From assembly GCF_040958095.1 (NCBI RefSeq), contig NC_091160.1, forward strand, positions 42,210,194 through 42,274,193: DNA of 64,000 nucleotides, given 5' to 3'. The notes below the pieces were generated by a model. It worked only from the letters and a program-made list of their open reading frames with translations. It was not told the origin of the DNA and made no database searches. Shown here one piece after another: positions 24,001-39,000 of this stretch (its first letter is position 1; the number at the start of each line of letters is the position of its first letter). A program made the translations under genes and the position numbers. This DNA comes from Procambarus clarkii. Lineage: Eukaryota > Arthropoda > Malacostraca > Decapoda > Cambaridae.

Positions 24001-27000
24001 CACTTCACAACTCATTATTAAGAAAGCAGACCCAGAAGACCCCCACAAAGGCAACACTTTACTGCTCTTCAAACCCCACAGAATCAAGATGAACCCGCCC
24101 GATCTACGTCCCCATCGAGCCCAGCGATGACCACTCTCTCTCCTTCCTGTCTTCAGCCCATCTTGCCAGCAGATGTGACCATGGGCACTACCCTGGGGGG
24201 AGGGAGGGGAGATGATGCAGTGAGGGGTGTTGGCCACAAGTTTCCAGCCCAAGCTTACAACACCAACTATCAGAGAGGCAACCAGGCAAGAATCAAATAC
24301 CAGAATATTACACCAAGCTCACAAATTGAAAACTGCCTACCACTGAAATATTTTTGGAATCCTCTTAAAGTTCTACCTTTAAATCAATGTTTATGATTCT
24401 CTTGTTAATTAGTAATCCAGTTTATCAGAGCTACAGAATAATGCCTCTGTTGTTCATTTACATTACCTTGAAATCATGGACTGCAATTGATTAATACTAC
24501 TAATGATAAGGTCAATCAATTCAAAATTTTTTATATTAATATTTTATATGATTTGTCCATAAACATGCTATTCTTCAGGACGCTAACAGCCAGTCTCTCA
24601 AAAATCAGCCCTTTAATCTATCTTTTAACATACTGTATATAACATGGCAACACTTACAGCAATTTTCCCAACAAGACTGACCCAAATTGATTAAATTGGT
24701 TATGTTAAAATGCAGCTCGCACAAACCATTTGCTACTATCAAAAAATTATAATGTCAAAATTCATAAATTATTTTGACACCAGGGGTTTGGCATTTAAAT
24801 AAAGCAGCACCTCACAGCATTAGTGATGCTACATCTCCAATTTATAGAGTAATGCACGGAATATCTCAATAAATTAATAAAATGTGCCCAATGCCCTTTT
24901 TCTGATGAGCTGCCAGTAGCTCGTAGTGTAACTCTGGTACCATCAAGCCTTAGCTAATCACACCAAACCTCCGACACTCGTCCTTACTGCAAGCCACAAC
25001 CTGAATGTAGCTTAGGGAGCTACTAAGAGATCCCTCTTAGAAAAAAAAATACATCATTTGTAAAATTTATCATCACACAATCAAGAAATCCAATTTATGA
25101 TAAGACTCCAACACTTGCATTTTCAGCTATAGTAAAACTAGTACCTGTACTGTAATTAAATTTAAATAAGTTTGGTGACGTTCACACTGACTTAGTAGTA
25201 CAGTAACATAAAAATGACTTCAATGCCCAATGCTGTTCCACAGCCTTTACCCACTCTAACAAGAATGACAGCATTCAGCAATACCTTAATGTTGACAAAT
25301 TCTCCTCCAGGGCTGTTATATACACGCTTCTTTATTCTTTTCAATATTTTCCATTTTCAGTTTGGTCCATGAGATATGCACCAAGCACACCACTAAAAAT
25401 CAAAAATAGTATACAGTAAATGCTAGTACACTCATATCGAGACTTCTGTGTACTGTATATGCTTATAAAACAAAATTGGAAGATGTCCACTTAACAAGAT
25501 CTATGAATGCAGTTTAAGGGGGGGGGGGGGAGACCCTGTGTTGAATATAATGAAACAAGCCTTAGAGGTAAACAAGCCTTAAAGCTACCCCCACTGATAT
25601 AGTACTATCCTATTTGGGGTCATCAGAGTTCTTGTTGCCTACCAGGGACCACGAACCAGAACCTGGCCCCCTCAGAGAGGAGCAGGGAGCAATGGGTTAC
25701 GAGCACTTTACATGTAAAGTATAGCATACTTGCCATCGACAATGGAAGGTGCCCAGAAACGTAGGCAAAACAAAACAGACCACTGGTTGAAAAATGTGAC
25801 CTACATTCTCCAAAGAGCAAAAGAACTCACCCATTAAGAAAACAAACAAGCAACACTTTTTTCAACTGGCCCCCAGCTCATAAGCTCCACCCCCCCCCCC
25901 TTTCTGCGGGCGGAGGGGGGAACAAGCTCGGGTGAGCCCGGCTACCCATCCTCCAGTTCTTGATTGATGAAAGCTGCCAACTGGAGGGAGGGAGGGATGG
26001 GGGCTCAGGGAGCCTCCGTAGCTCACACAGAAACTGGCGTTTCATTACATTCAATGCTGGTTTTCTGTGGGGAGCCCCGTCGGCTCCCTCTCCCGCTTAC
26101 ACACACAGAAGGAAAAACAAGGACTTACCAGGGAGGCAACAGCACCACAGGTCTCAATGCAAGTAAGACACAGACGGCCGTGACAGGTGCCCCAAAGCAA
26201 CACAAGGCTGTAGAGGGCCTGGACATTCATGATATATCTGGCGGCCAGGACCCTGTTCAACCTTCAAAACCCCTGCACCCAAATATCATCCAAAGACATA
26301 TTGCCAAAGACAGCCATAAGAGTGGCATGCTTCCTAACATCATGGGCACGAAGGTAGACCACAGATTGGCTAGACTTAATGACACTGTGGACAACCTGAG
26401 ACACACAAGCCTTGGAACAGGAGAACCAGGGAAACTACATCAACCCAAAGCGTGTCCACCGACACAGAACTGGTGGCCCGCAGGTACAGTAGTTGCGTAC
26501 AGCAGCCACCAGACAACATGCGATGCACTCCTGGCTAACCAACCAAGCATCTACAACCAATGGACCCCTCTCGAAGCCCGCCATCTCATTCTTCACCAGA
26601 AAGAAGAAGGTTGCAAACGAACAAAATGACTCCCAGGACCAATCATGAACCAAGGGGCCACTACAAATTGAGAAGAAATTAAGGAAAGAACTCGGTCCAA
26701 GGATCAAGAAGGTCAGGTGCATGAACAGGCTGGAGGTGAAAAAAATGTATAAGAAAGATTGCAGAATGGAGGGCCAGTGACATCCACCCCAAACTCTAGT
26801 TGCAGGGGCTCCACCAACAATCACATGATAAGAAGCGACAGTATTCAGCATGATATGCCACTCCAAGAAAAGTCAAGAGAGAAATGACAAACAACTCCGT
26901 CTGACATTGACTAAACCCGATGAAGGGAAAGAAAATGGCGGAAAGCCCGCCAAGAAACTTCGTACTGTCACTGAGAAGAAGACTGCAGGTGGGACACCAT

Positions 27001-30000
27001 CAAAGAAGCCACCTGATCACTATACAAATGGCGATACACCCGCATCAGAAATACCAGACGCGTATTACAGAGGAGGAGAAGAGCGAACCGGCAAGGAACC
27101 TCACCAGCCCCACCAGCCCGGCGGAGCCACGGAAAAAATGCCTGGGTTTGGACACCAAGCAAGCAGTGCCTGAAACCAAGGCTGGGCTGGACACCATGGG
27201 GCCAGGAGAAGAACTCTCACCCGATAGGATTCCAGCCGAGCAAGAACTTGGAGCAACAGCAGGACTTGGGGAAAAAAGTTTACAGGAATCCCACAGTGTC
27301 CAGTCCTGCCGTTGGGGAATGACGTCATGTTCAACGGGAGACGCCGAGACCACGCTGACGTGAAGAAGTCCACCTCCGGGTGCCCATACATCCGGCCAAA
27401 GCCAAAGGAAAGAAGCGGCCTCGACCGTCCACTCCATGGAAAGAGGAATGAAGCGAGACAGGCCACCTGCCAGGACGTTTGACACTTCTCAAATGTGAAC
27501 GGCACGGAGAGCTAAACCCTGTGAACTCAGCAGACGAGCTACATGTAGCGACGAGCTCCAAAGAAACCCTGCCAGTCGAGACGCTGAACTATGGGGAAGC
27601 AGTCCGAATGGTGTCGGAGCCCCGAGAAACCAAATCTGCCTCAACACCTGCCACACAGCCGCAAACTCCCGCACTATGCTGTGAGCCCGGCGAAAGGACA
27701 GCTGCCAACATTCCTGGCAAGACTGGTGAGCACTGGTCACAAATCCCCAACCGACAGACAAGGCGGCTGTGAACACATTCAGCAAGGGAAGAGGAAGGCG
27801 CCACAGCACCAAACCCTGAAAACCTGAATAGGAAGTCGGTGATGCAGCAACCGGCACAAAGACACTGGGGGGAGGGGACGAACCCAACAATCGTGAGAGC
27901 GGCAAAAGATGCTGCCCCAAAGATATCAGAACAGCCTCTGTAGTGGATAAATCAGAAGAGCAAAGTACAAATTTGGGAATTATGATATCTGACGACCCGA
28001 CATTTAGTGAACATAACCGAGCAAATATAGTGGCGGCCAGGGAAATGATAGGATGGGTTATGGGAACGTTCAAATCCAGGGACCCCACAGCAATGCTAAC
28101 ACTATTTAAATCACTGGTGTTGTCCTATCTTGAGTATTGCTCGGTACTCACTTTAACTTTCAGAGCAGCAGAGATCTCTGAATTAGAGGGAACACAGAGA
28201 CCATATAAACGATTAAACATCTGAATTATTGGGACAGTCTCAAAGGTCTCAAAATGGTCTCTCTGGAAAAGAGACAAGAAAGGTGTCAAATACTATATAC
28301 ATGGAAGATACTGGAGGGCCAGGTCCCAAATTTGCACAGTAGATTTTGCTCCAACAACATGCTGGAGCAAAATATACGGATGGAAATGCAGAATAGAACC
28401 AATGAGTTGTAGAGGTGCATAAGGCACAATCAGTGAGTACTATCTTAACAACAGGGGTCCACTGCTGTTTAACTCTCTCCCAGCAAGCATTAGAAATAAT
28501 GCCGGTACGAAGGTGTATGCATTCAAGAGGCACTCGGACAGGTTTTTGCAAGAAGTGCCTGACCAGACAGGCTGTTGTCGATATGTGGGCCTGTGGGCGT
28601 TCCAAGCAACAGCCTGTTGGACCAAGTTATCACGAGTCGAGCCTGGCCTTATGCCAGCTTGGTGAGTAGAACTCTTGAAACCCTCTCTAGGTATACAGGC
28701 TCCTGCACAGCTGCTCGAGCAAACCGTCAAGTGACTCAGGACTCCCCTCAAAAACAGGCGAAGGTGGGACTCCAGCTAGAGTAAGGCCGTGGGAGGGAGA
28801 GAAAGGAATGCAGTCCGAGAATCCCACACAAGGCCCAGCCAAGGCCGAACCAGGATGGAACCAACTGGGACTTCTGCTAGTACACCAGGAACCTGAACCC
28901 GAACACGGTGAGTTCGTAAAGAGCCAGATCCCTGGCTAGCAGACAAGCAGATCGACTGGAAGCCCACACCAGTTGTTGAGGTAGGCCAAGACTCGAAAAC
29001 CCAGCAGGCATAGACGGAACACCATGACTTGAGTCAAGCTCGTAAAACGTGAGGTGCCAGATTCAGCCGATAAGGGAGACCTAACCTAACCAATCCTGGA
29101 ACCCTGGAAGGATAGGGACATGCCAATATGCGTTCCTGAGGTCCAAGGAAACCATCCAAACACCCGGATCTAGAACGAGCTGAACCTGGGACAACGGAGG
29201 CACTCGAAAAGAAGGGGAAGGAAGCAACCAGTGCAGACAAGTCAGAATGTACCGGAGATCCGCACAGTCCCAGTTTGGAACTGGAAACAGGCGGGAAACC
29301 CACCTGAGCGACGAAGTCGTGTCTACCAATCCCAAGCGAGCCCACTGTGAGATGACCCGACTGATGGACGGGAAAGAGCCCTGTTCCCACAGATCTAACC
29401 TTCCCAAAGGGAGGAAGGTCTACCCAACGCCAATAAAGGCCACAAAAAATGACCAGGAAAGCCCACAAATTGTAGGATCAAGCATGAGCAAAGAGAGACA
29501 TCCTTCCCCCATTACACCGTCAACGGAGCGACCCGTGAAAGAGCCGACATGAACCCCGAGAGCATGAATTCTGTGCAGAGCGAACACTGTGCCGATGAGA
29601 AAGACAATACCAGGGACACCACTGACTCAAACTAGCACCACAGGCCTATCCCAACCTCATGAAGCCTGAGGTGTGGCCCAACCCTTCCGAGAGTGCCCAG
29701 AACAACCCCCTCCCCCACCCCCGTGAATCAACAAATCAGAAGCTAAAGCAACCGACAAAAAACGAGACAACACAGTCCTCTGGGAACAAAAAAGAATAAA
29801 ATGGCAAAGACTGAAGAGCCAGGGCCCGAGCCGAGTCGAACGAGAGGGCTTAGCACAGCCTGCCGACATGCGAGACGGGAGGTGAAAAACATGGAAACCG
29901 CTTCCCGAAGGATTGATGCAAACAGCTTCAGTAATGCAGAAGCAGCCGAGGGCCCCCACCTTGTGCTCCTGCATCTGCTGAAAGCCATTCTGAAGACAGC

Positions 30001-33000
30001 TCCAGAAGACTAAAACGCAAGGACAAGGCCAAATGACTACAAGTCCAAAAGTCATCCGCCACCAAAGCAGCCAAAGGAGAGGGGACCTGAGCATGCAGCT
30101 GCACCAGACCGACATCACAAGGAAGCACAGGAGCAAAGAGGCTCATTGAGAAACTCCAGAGAGCCCCTTCAAGAACACCTGCAACACCACGTAAACCCCC
30201 CGCCACTCAAGCGCACGGGGTATGACAAAAGCTACGCCAAACCCATAAGAGAAGTAGTCTGCCAGCCAGAAAGACTCCAGAACTTTGTAACGTGCCCAAT
30301 ACTGTACTGGAAAGAAGAGCCGAACGCAAAGAAAGCCGGATCTACCACCAAGGCGTAAACCGGGTCCCACAGGAGGTAAGCACCGAGGGCCTCCAAAACC
30401 TCTGCAGAAAAAATCCAAGATGAAGAAAACCTCTGGAAAGATGAATCCACGGAACCTAAAGGCACCAGGAAACAAACTTTGGGGGGGGGGGGATCCCACC
30501 CAACTCAAACTCAAAGGGAAGGAGGGTACAAAAACCCCCCTCCCCTGCAGAAGCAGCCCCTGTGCAGAGGGCACAAGCACCCAAGCAGAGTCAAGTGGAA
30601 CCCAAGAGCACCACTCTGACTCGCCCCCGAGTCCCGGAAACCACCGACGAAGGTCCCAGGGCAGAGTCCTCCATCCACACCCACCACCCCAGAAGGAAAG
30701 GCAGAGTCCAGGGGAAAGGCTTCAAAGTCTGCTAGGTCAACTCAGAAGCCTTGGCAGGGAAGAGGGGGCTCAACCATCTCCGCGTCTGTATCAGAAGGGG
30801 CATCCCCCTAAGCCACCGAGCCTCGCCCCAAGCTAAACCTGACCTGACTCCGAAACCCGGAAGCAGGTGACAGGGCAATCCACACCCATCTGGGAAGTTA
30901 GGAGGAGGCACGGACTAAACGAAGGCTGAAGTGACCAACGCTACCAAGTGGGGCATCCAACGAGCAACCAACCTGGCCCGTTGCAAGAGAGAGAGAACCG
31001 TTCGTGCAATGTAGCAGCTGCCTGATTTCATAGATCATCAAACAATGGATGAGGAAATTGGAGCACAAGCGGGGAACAAGTCCCACAAGACTTCGGGCTG
31101 TAGTTGTCCCCGACCCAACAAGCAGCATGGCGGAGGCAGTATGAATGATCACCACCCTGAGGCAGGGGCGACAGACAACTTTCAAATTCGCACAAGGTGA
31201 GAGTGGGCTCGGAAGACGTATTCATGGTATGACCGAAGCCCATGGGTTTCCCAGGACCTGTAGTGTGAATGAACCCTACAGGAAGCCTGGCACTGGGGCC
31301 AGCTAAGCCAGTAAACCCTGTCGATGCATGCAAACCAACCGCAAGCAGCCATAGTAAAGCTTTGGGGGCAACAGGAGAAGGACCACCACCACACCCTAGG
31401 CATAGCCTAATGAGGAGCTAGGCAGGACTCCTCTGTGAACCAGGAAAAAAAAATGGCTGTTGTGGGGAAAACGCCCCTGAAACCCCACAACAGCCAACAA
31501 GCAGTCAGAGAGAAACATTGGCTACTGTATGATAGCTGAAGCAGGCTGCGCCCGCACAGTACAGTGCACCCCACCAGCCGATAAACGCCCCTCTACGTGG
31601 GTCAAGGCAGAAAGCCCAAGACCCCAGACTGGCACCAAGGGTGAGAACTACCACAAGTGAGGAAGTCTTCTAAAGGGAAGTATTTCCCTAATGCCCAGGG
31701 AATATAACCCTGACCACGCAAGGACAGCACTCACGGAGCACCTAGGGAAGGTGTCCCTAAATGTATGCAGCTCTGGTACCAGGAACTCCAGGCCAGCACA
31801 CCACAAGTGCAGGAACAGCTGTGTAAGGCAAAAATCACAGGACAGGAAATTGAGGCCTGGGGTGATGTCTGACTGCCAGCAGCACCACCGATCAAGACCT
31901 GGAGGGTGGGTTGCTGGCTTCCCCTCCCCCTGTGGTGCATAGGAGCGGGGGGGCTAGTTGAGCGAAGTGTTGCTTGTTTGTTTTCTTTATGGGGAAAATT
32001 CTTTTGCTCTTTGGAGGACGTAGGTCACATTTTTCAACCAGACAGTTGTCTGTTTTGTTTTGCCTACCTTTCTGGGTCCCTTCCCTGGTTGATGGCAAGT
32101 ATGATATACTGTACTGTACTTCAAATGTAAAGTGTTCATAGGCCATTGCTCCCTGCACCTCTCTGTGGGGGCCAGGTTCTGGATCATGGTCCCTGGTAGG
32201 CAACAAGAACTCTGACTGATGACCCAAAATAGAACAGCACTATATTGTCGACCAGGCCTCCTGGTTGCCGGACTGATCAACAGCCTGGTTGATCAATCCA
32301 GCAACCAGGAGGCCTGGTCGACGACCGGACCGCGGGGACGCTAAGCCCCGGAAGCACCTCAAGGTAACCTCAAGGTGGGATAGCTTCAGGGAGCTCTCCA
32401 CAGGATAGTCCCAAGAAGTTTCTAAAATTTTGGTTAACTTTTTACCCATTTATCAAAATTAATTAAAGTGCAATCTTAGTAGCAGGAGCTTCGCATCTTG
32501 AACCGCACTAGGGACTAATGGCAGCCATCTCCCCAAACTCAAAGTTGTTATATCAACTATTATGCAAGTCTATTCAGGAACCGCCTATTGTTATAATCAT
32601 CACATTAAATTTAATAAACAAGACCACTTTCCACAGAGACGTCTGGTGGTCGCATTCCAAATCAAGTGTTTGCATAAATGTTATACAAATTTAAAAATTA
32701 TAAACAAAAATTTATAGAAAACTTTTCATTTAAATTTTGTGTGTAAGGTTTGCATATTAACCTTCAATATGTTAAATTTTCTATAAGAAAAGCTAAATAT
32801 TGGAGTAAGTTATAAGGACAAGTTTACAAAATAGGTCCAGTACCGGTACAGTACTGAGCGCCTTAATGCTGGTTTGTGTTGGTCCAGTACCGGTACAGTA
32901 CTGAGCGCCTTAATGCTGGTTTGTGTTGGCAAAAAGCTCATGACTTTGGTCCACCCTAATCCCAGCATGCTCTGTTTAAAATATTAATTAAAAATATAAT

Positions 33001-36000
33001 GTGTAAAAGGCAAATTTTCTTTGCCCTTGCATGCATTATTTATGAAACTAAGGAACCCATATCAGCAATCAAACCCACAAACAATACATGCTTGAATTTA
33101 GGAGAGCCTTTGATATCAAGGATGGTTCAGGTACAGTACAATCCAGCAGAATTTTGCAGCCAATTATGCAGGTTGTAACATTATATTAGCTGGACAGTTT
33201 TAAACAAGTCTCTTAACTTTGTGTTTATTTACATTGTCATGCCTTGTACTCTGCTCAACCTTCAGATTACCTGTCACTTGTGGAATGATAGCTGCATCAG
33301 TGATTTAATAATTTTCCCCATTATTATTACCAGGCATTAATGATGTCTGCCAAGGCCAGGATACGTCAAACATTTACACGTCCACTTATAAAACGTGTAT
33401 ATTTTTCCTCAATCATTGTTACTGTGTTCATTTAGTTTACAATTTACAAACAGTTTACAAACTTTGAAACATCACAATCCATGATTATTGTTGTATAAAC
33501 ATCTTCATAGTGCTTCAGAGCTAATATGTATTTAATACATGTAAACAAAGCTGCTATGATTGTTGAAAGGTGTGCATGTTTTGTACTGGATGTGTAAATG
33601 TTTGATGAATCCTGGCCTTATAAATGGACTAACTTGTACTATAATTCACCTTTTACATAAAATTAGTATTGATTTACCACTCCAGGTACAATAAATTCTT
33701 GGGAATGTAATGTATACGTCTCATGGAGGAATAATTGTCTAAAATATTTTACATTCAACTTGAGTCATGTTACTCTTCAAAATGAATTTGTTGTTTATGC
33801 TATTGAGAGCTTATGTTGGATAGATAAGAGTGCATGGGACAACTTGGACAATGGCATCACTTCCAATGTGGTGGAAATACACAAAACAAATTACTATTGC
33901 CCTTATTACTTTCACATATTTAATGCCAATGTGTTTTCTCTCTTTAGGATGCTTTAACCAACATTTGCCAGGCTGCAGACAGACACTTAGTCCAACTGGT
34001 AGAATGGGCCAAGCACATCCCACACTTCACAGACCTTCCTGTTGATGACCAAGTTGTCTTACTTAAGGCTGGTGAGTAACAAGCAAAGTGTGGTAGCTAA
34101 GAACAGATGACATCTTTCAAGTAGTTTCTTAACATTTGTCGACCTTAGCACTCCTCATAGTAAGGTGTTACAGCCTGGCAAAACTTACTTGAGTGTCCGT
34201 GCAAGTACAAGTTTAGCACATTGCCATATCTTCATGAAGGACTCTACTGCTGGATTGAGGTAATCATAGAAAACCCTCTTAAAAGCTGTAACCAGCAACA
34301 CGACACTGCCTCTTACTTTTTAATTGATACTGTTACTTTTTTTAATTACTCAGTTCTGGTAAAATCTCACTATTTTCATTAAAAATAGCATACTTAAATG
34401 TGTGTGTATTTCCTTTTCATCATTTGTTTGTTAATGAGTATGTGGCATGTTAGCTGACAAAGCTGGGTGGTGTATCCCTGGCACACCTCAAGCTGGGGTA
34501 ACCCTGCAGTTGATAACTAAAGCATAGTAATAAAATAAATAATAAATAAATGTTTATTCATGTAAAGTACATACATACAAGAGGTTATACAAAAATTGAT
34601 AGATTTATAGATAAGAGCTAGTACATACAATGCCTAAAGCCACTATTACGCAAAGTGTTTTGGGCTTTGTATATAGTGGTGAAGTGGTGGTGGTGAATTA
34701 TAGTGGTGAAGAAGGCTGTGAAGGCTGTTCTTCACCATACCAAGATGGTGAAGAATTAATAAGAATAGTTACTTTTAATTAAAACTGGTTAAGAAATGCC
34801 ACCTGAGAAAGTGAACATGGTACACAGCACAGTAATGTCTGTCTCACTGCAATGACTGTATGCAGAACTTTGTGCACTGCAACTTCAAATTTAAAAAAAA
34901 TTAAAATTATATTTTGCCTTTTATAATCTTTTGTGTTATGATTAACTAAATTTTTTTTTGCAGGTTGGAATGAACTACTTATTGCGTCCTTTTCACATCG
35001 AAGTATGGGAGTTGAAGACGGGATTGTACTAGCTACAGGACTCGTGGTAATTATCTAGCTGTATTCTCTGAGCAAGGTGCAAAGAACAAAATTAGTTCAC
35101 AAAATACTGTACAATATAGTATAAAACAAATATTTTGGGAAAAAATAGTACAAGAAACTTTGTTCTTTATCTGAAAGAAAAGCATTACTCTGCTTTAAAA
35201 GTTGGCAGTTTTTGATGACTGAAGAGATCTAATTACAGTACATAAATAAAAGTATATAAATGTAATTTGTTGCACAAACAAGCACCTTCCACCCTCCTCC
35301 CATCACCAAGCCTCCAGTCCCACAAGCACAGTGAACAATCTGGTCTTGTTCCAGTCGTGTGACTTGTGGAGTAACTGAGGATCCACAAACATTGTCAGCT
35401 TTCCACCAACAATACTGTACTCCCATAAAGATTCCCTGACAACATTTACTACTGATACCACGTAATGAAGAGAGGTCGTGTTTTTTAGGAGCTATAGTAA
35501 ATATTTATTACACTACAGTATATAAAGAATAATTTTAAAGTATAAATTTGAACAAATAGTGTAAATATTTGTTATGTGAGGCTGTGGTGACTGTAAGTGT
35601 GGGTTGCAGCATGACACTAGAGGTCATGTGGACATTTATATAATGGACTGAGACAAAAACAGGGACGAGGGAATCTCTGTTCGTAAGATGTGACTCCCTG
35701 TAACAAATTGACCTATAAACATGGTCTGTGTAATGCATAGATAATGTTTATGTAGTGTAGACATGTTTGAACATAGATGGAATACAAGAGCTGGTAATAA
35801 CATTGATATAGTTTTATGTCATGTGAAGGACAGTGATCACAATTTCTGATAACTGCAAATTTGTTTTAAATCAAATGCAGTAACTACAATAATGCATTTT
35901 GAAAATCCATAATTGAAATTTTTACCTTTAAATATTGCTTTTTACTGTATAATAATTGCTCTAATTCTAAGTTATTGACATACATAATTTCTTATCTGTA

Positions 36001-39000
36001 GGATTTATATACTTTATCAACATAAAAAATCAATACTTGACTTGGCATTGGCTTTGTAGGATGTGACGTGAATATGAAACACCTGGAATGCTTCGCTGAT
36101 TCCCAGTTTGGAATATTTGTTAAATTATTATGCTTATCTCAAAAACCAAATTTGAAATTGTCATACTGTTTTATATCTTAATTGATACACACTACCATTT
36201 GAAATGGCATTACTTTTATTTCAGGTACACAGAAGTAGTGCTCATCAGGAAGGTGTGGGGGCAATTTTTGACCGAGTGTTATCAGAGTTGGTTGCTAAAA
36301 TGAAAGAGATGAAGATGGACAAGACAGAATTAGGCTGTCTGCGCTCCATAGTTCTCTATAACCCAGGTATGTACTTAACCACCACACCTGGTTTTGCCTG
36401 GTTTTGGCAAAAACCTCATAGTGCAATTGTCAAGGACATATTTTTGTTGTTTTTATAAATGTTCAGGTAATGTTAATATAAAAATGTTTCCAAACTCAAC
36501 CATTTTCATTTCAAAACAGTGATGAAAACATTAACAAAAATATTAAAATATAGCCTAATTAAAAACTAGCACAACTCTCAGAGCGCCTTATGGCATTTTG
36601 CGCAGTACTATACGGTCGTTACTTTTCTCTTATAGATTGTCTTGTATATATAAAAAAATTGTTAGGCCATTTTTTATATATGGTCACATACTGAGGCTGA
36701 GAATGTCAATATTGGAATACAAACAAAAAAATTTGCTACCAGATAAATATCATCATAAGTCTACACTTGTTACTAAATGGCATACTTTACTTTACCAAAG
36801 TAGTAGTAGTTAAGTACTGGTAGTTTTGGTAATATGTTGGGATTAGAATGTTTTGGAGATGTAGACAGCCCATGATAATGTGTAGTGTTTATATATTTAA
36901 GATTTGAATAAGGGTATTGTATGTGGTCTTAGGATGCAGTTCCTTATGAATCTGATCGCCAATTTCCATTGAGTAATTATGGGTGTGAGTTTTGGGTCAT
37001 TGAAGCCTAGGCACAGATAGTATTAACCCCTGGGCAGCTCTTGTGATTTTAGCCTGCAACATGCCCAGGTGCAAGAAAAAAAAAATTATTTCATTTTATA
37101 AGTGTTTATTTATATTCCCTGATCATGGGAAAAATAATAAAAGCATCATAGGTGGCATATTTTGACCGCAATAGGGTGGGAAAGTCGAGGGGGAAAAAAA
37201 AAAAAGGGCGTTGACAAAGCAAGCGCTGGAGGTGGTCTGTTCCACCCGAGCTGTCAGTTGGGAGTTGCCACAAAGATATTATTACCTAATTATTTAAATG
37301 TGATTTTTTCTTAGTGCCTTTGCAGTAATATTATTCAATAGTGTGTAGTGTGATATTTATATAATCAAATGTGTGAATCATCGCTATATTCAAAATTATG
37401 GTGTACATATTAGTGATTCAATTATGTTCGTAAAACAATAAATAAATAGTTTTGCCATTATTATACTATACACACAGGTTATATATATGTAAGAATCTGC
37501 ACATTTTGCTCACCATAACAAAACTAATTTGGTATCGAGAATCAAAACGCAACGAGGAGTGGCCGACACTTTGTCTCCGCCTCCACTGGGGATCGAATTC
37601 GGAACCTCAGGACTACAAATCCGAGGCGCTGTTCACTCAGCTGTCAGGTGCCAGAAACTCTGCCCCATTTGATTCCGATTGATCTGGGGATCGATCCTCG
37701 GACCCTAGGACTACGAATCCCGAGCACTGTCCACTCAGCCGCGAGGTCCCATATTATAATAATTATAATGATTTAGGGTATACTTTATATAAGTCAAAAA
37801 GCCCTAATTATCAAAATATAAAGAAACAAGGAAAATAGAGTTTGAAATCTGTGAAAAAATCAGCCAAAAAAATAAAAAATAAAAAAGTCCCAAGTTCTGC
37901 CAGTTATGACTTATTTATTTGTTGACCAATTTAATTCTTTCATCACATAGTTATGGAAAAGTGCATTCTCCCGGGTGTAGAGGTTACAACAAAATCAGAT
38001 AATAAGCAAAGAAAAAAAATACCATAAACAAAAATTATGGACATTAGTGAAAGTAAGAGGTATTACTATTGAACAATGTATTTGTATGATATATAACAAA
38101 ATAGAGCATAACATACTTGCTCATTATTATGTGTTATTATGTATTACTCAGCACTGCTATAAAAGCACCGGCTGCATATCCACTTTGTGGACACTTCAAA
38201 CTACTATTCTTCTTTGTGCATGGGACAGGTGCTTGCATCTCCTTATTACTGCATTATCACTCAGTTTCACTTAATAGGAGCTGTTCTCCTTATCTACAAA
38301 ATGTTGTTCTTTTAAAAAAAATTGTCTAAAATCCATTTCTGAAAATATTGGGATGAAACTTTTACGACGCTGAAGCCAATATGTTGGAGATTTGTTTAAC
38401 ATTTAATATTAATTTTCACATAATTCAAATATATTTTCACCCAGCCCAAGCTTGTACCCTCATTTACATCCCAGGCTGTAGCAGTGTAAGGGTTAAGCAT
38501 ATACTGTATTTTTCCTAGGCTTTGAATGTATTTCCCCGTGTTGCATGTAAATAAAAGTACAGTAATCATTTACAGTTACTAATTACTGGCATAACTATAT
38601 GTACTCCGTGCTTTTTATTATTTACCAATTTAAACATTGTACTTTTCTTGATTTTACAAAGTACATATCTCTACACAAGAATATTAATGGATGTGTTCAC
38701 CTCACCCAGATGCTAAGGGACTCACATGCTGTAATGATGTGGAGATTCTACGCGAGAAGGTTTACGCAGCACTAGAAGAGTACACACGTACTAGCTACCC
38801 TGAAGAACCTGGCAGGTTTGCCAAGCTATTGCTACGACTACCAGCGCTCAGATCAATTGGCTTAAAATGCCTAGAGTATCTCTTTTTGTTTAAGGTACAA
38901 AGTTTTGACCTACATCACATTTTTTAGTTATGCAAATTATAGTAGTTTAAGAGTTTGCTCAAACGTTTTTCTTTCTTTTTAATATTTTTGTATGGTAGAA

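Larger units (their letters stand above)
21253..33947 (+). other. RXR: RXR intron 4 (12.7 kb)
   Basis: The largest intron. It contains a SINE (21757), a DIRS-like fossil (25600-32242) with a nested LINE, a SINE remnant (32245) and a 47-bp duplication (32834). The stretches 22030-25590 and 32390-33940 hold AT-rich unique-looking DNA with no gene seen. An optional exon of about 99-102 nt would be expected here if the insert isoform exists; I did not find a convincing one. Confidence 0.85.

Noticed and set aside
24570-24680. Possible RXR insert exon after the acceptor ttcttcag
   Set aside because: The translation has no similarity to the decapod insert, and no suitable donor follows at the right length.
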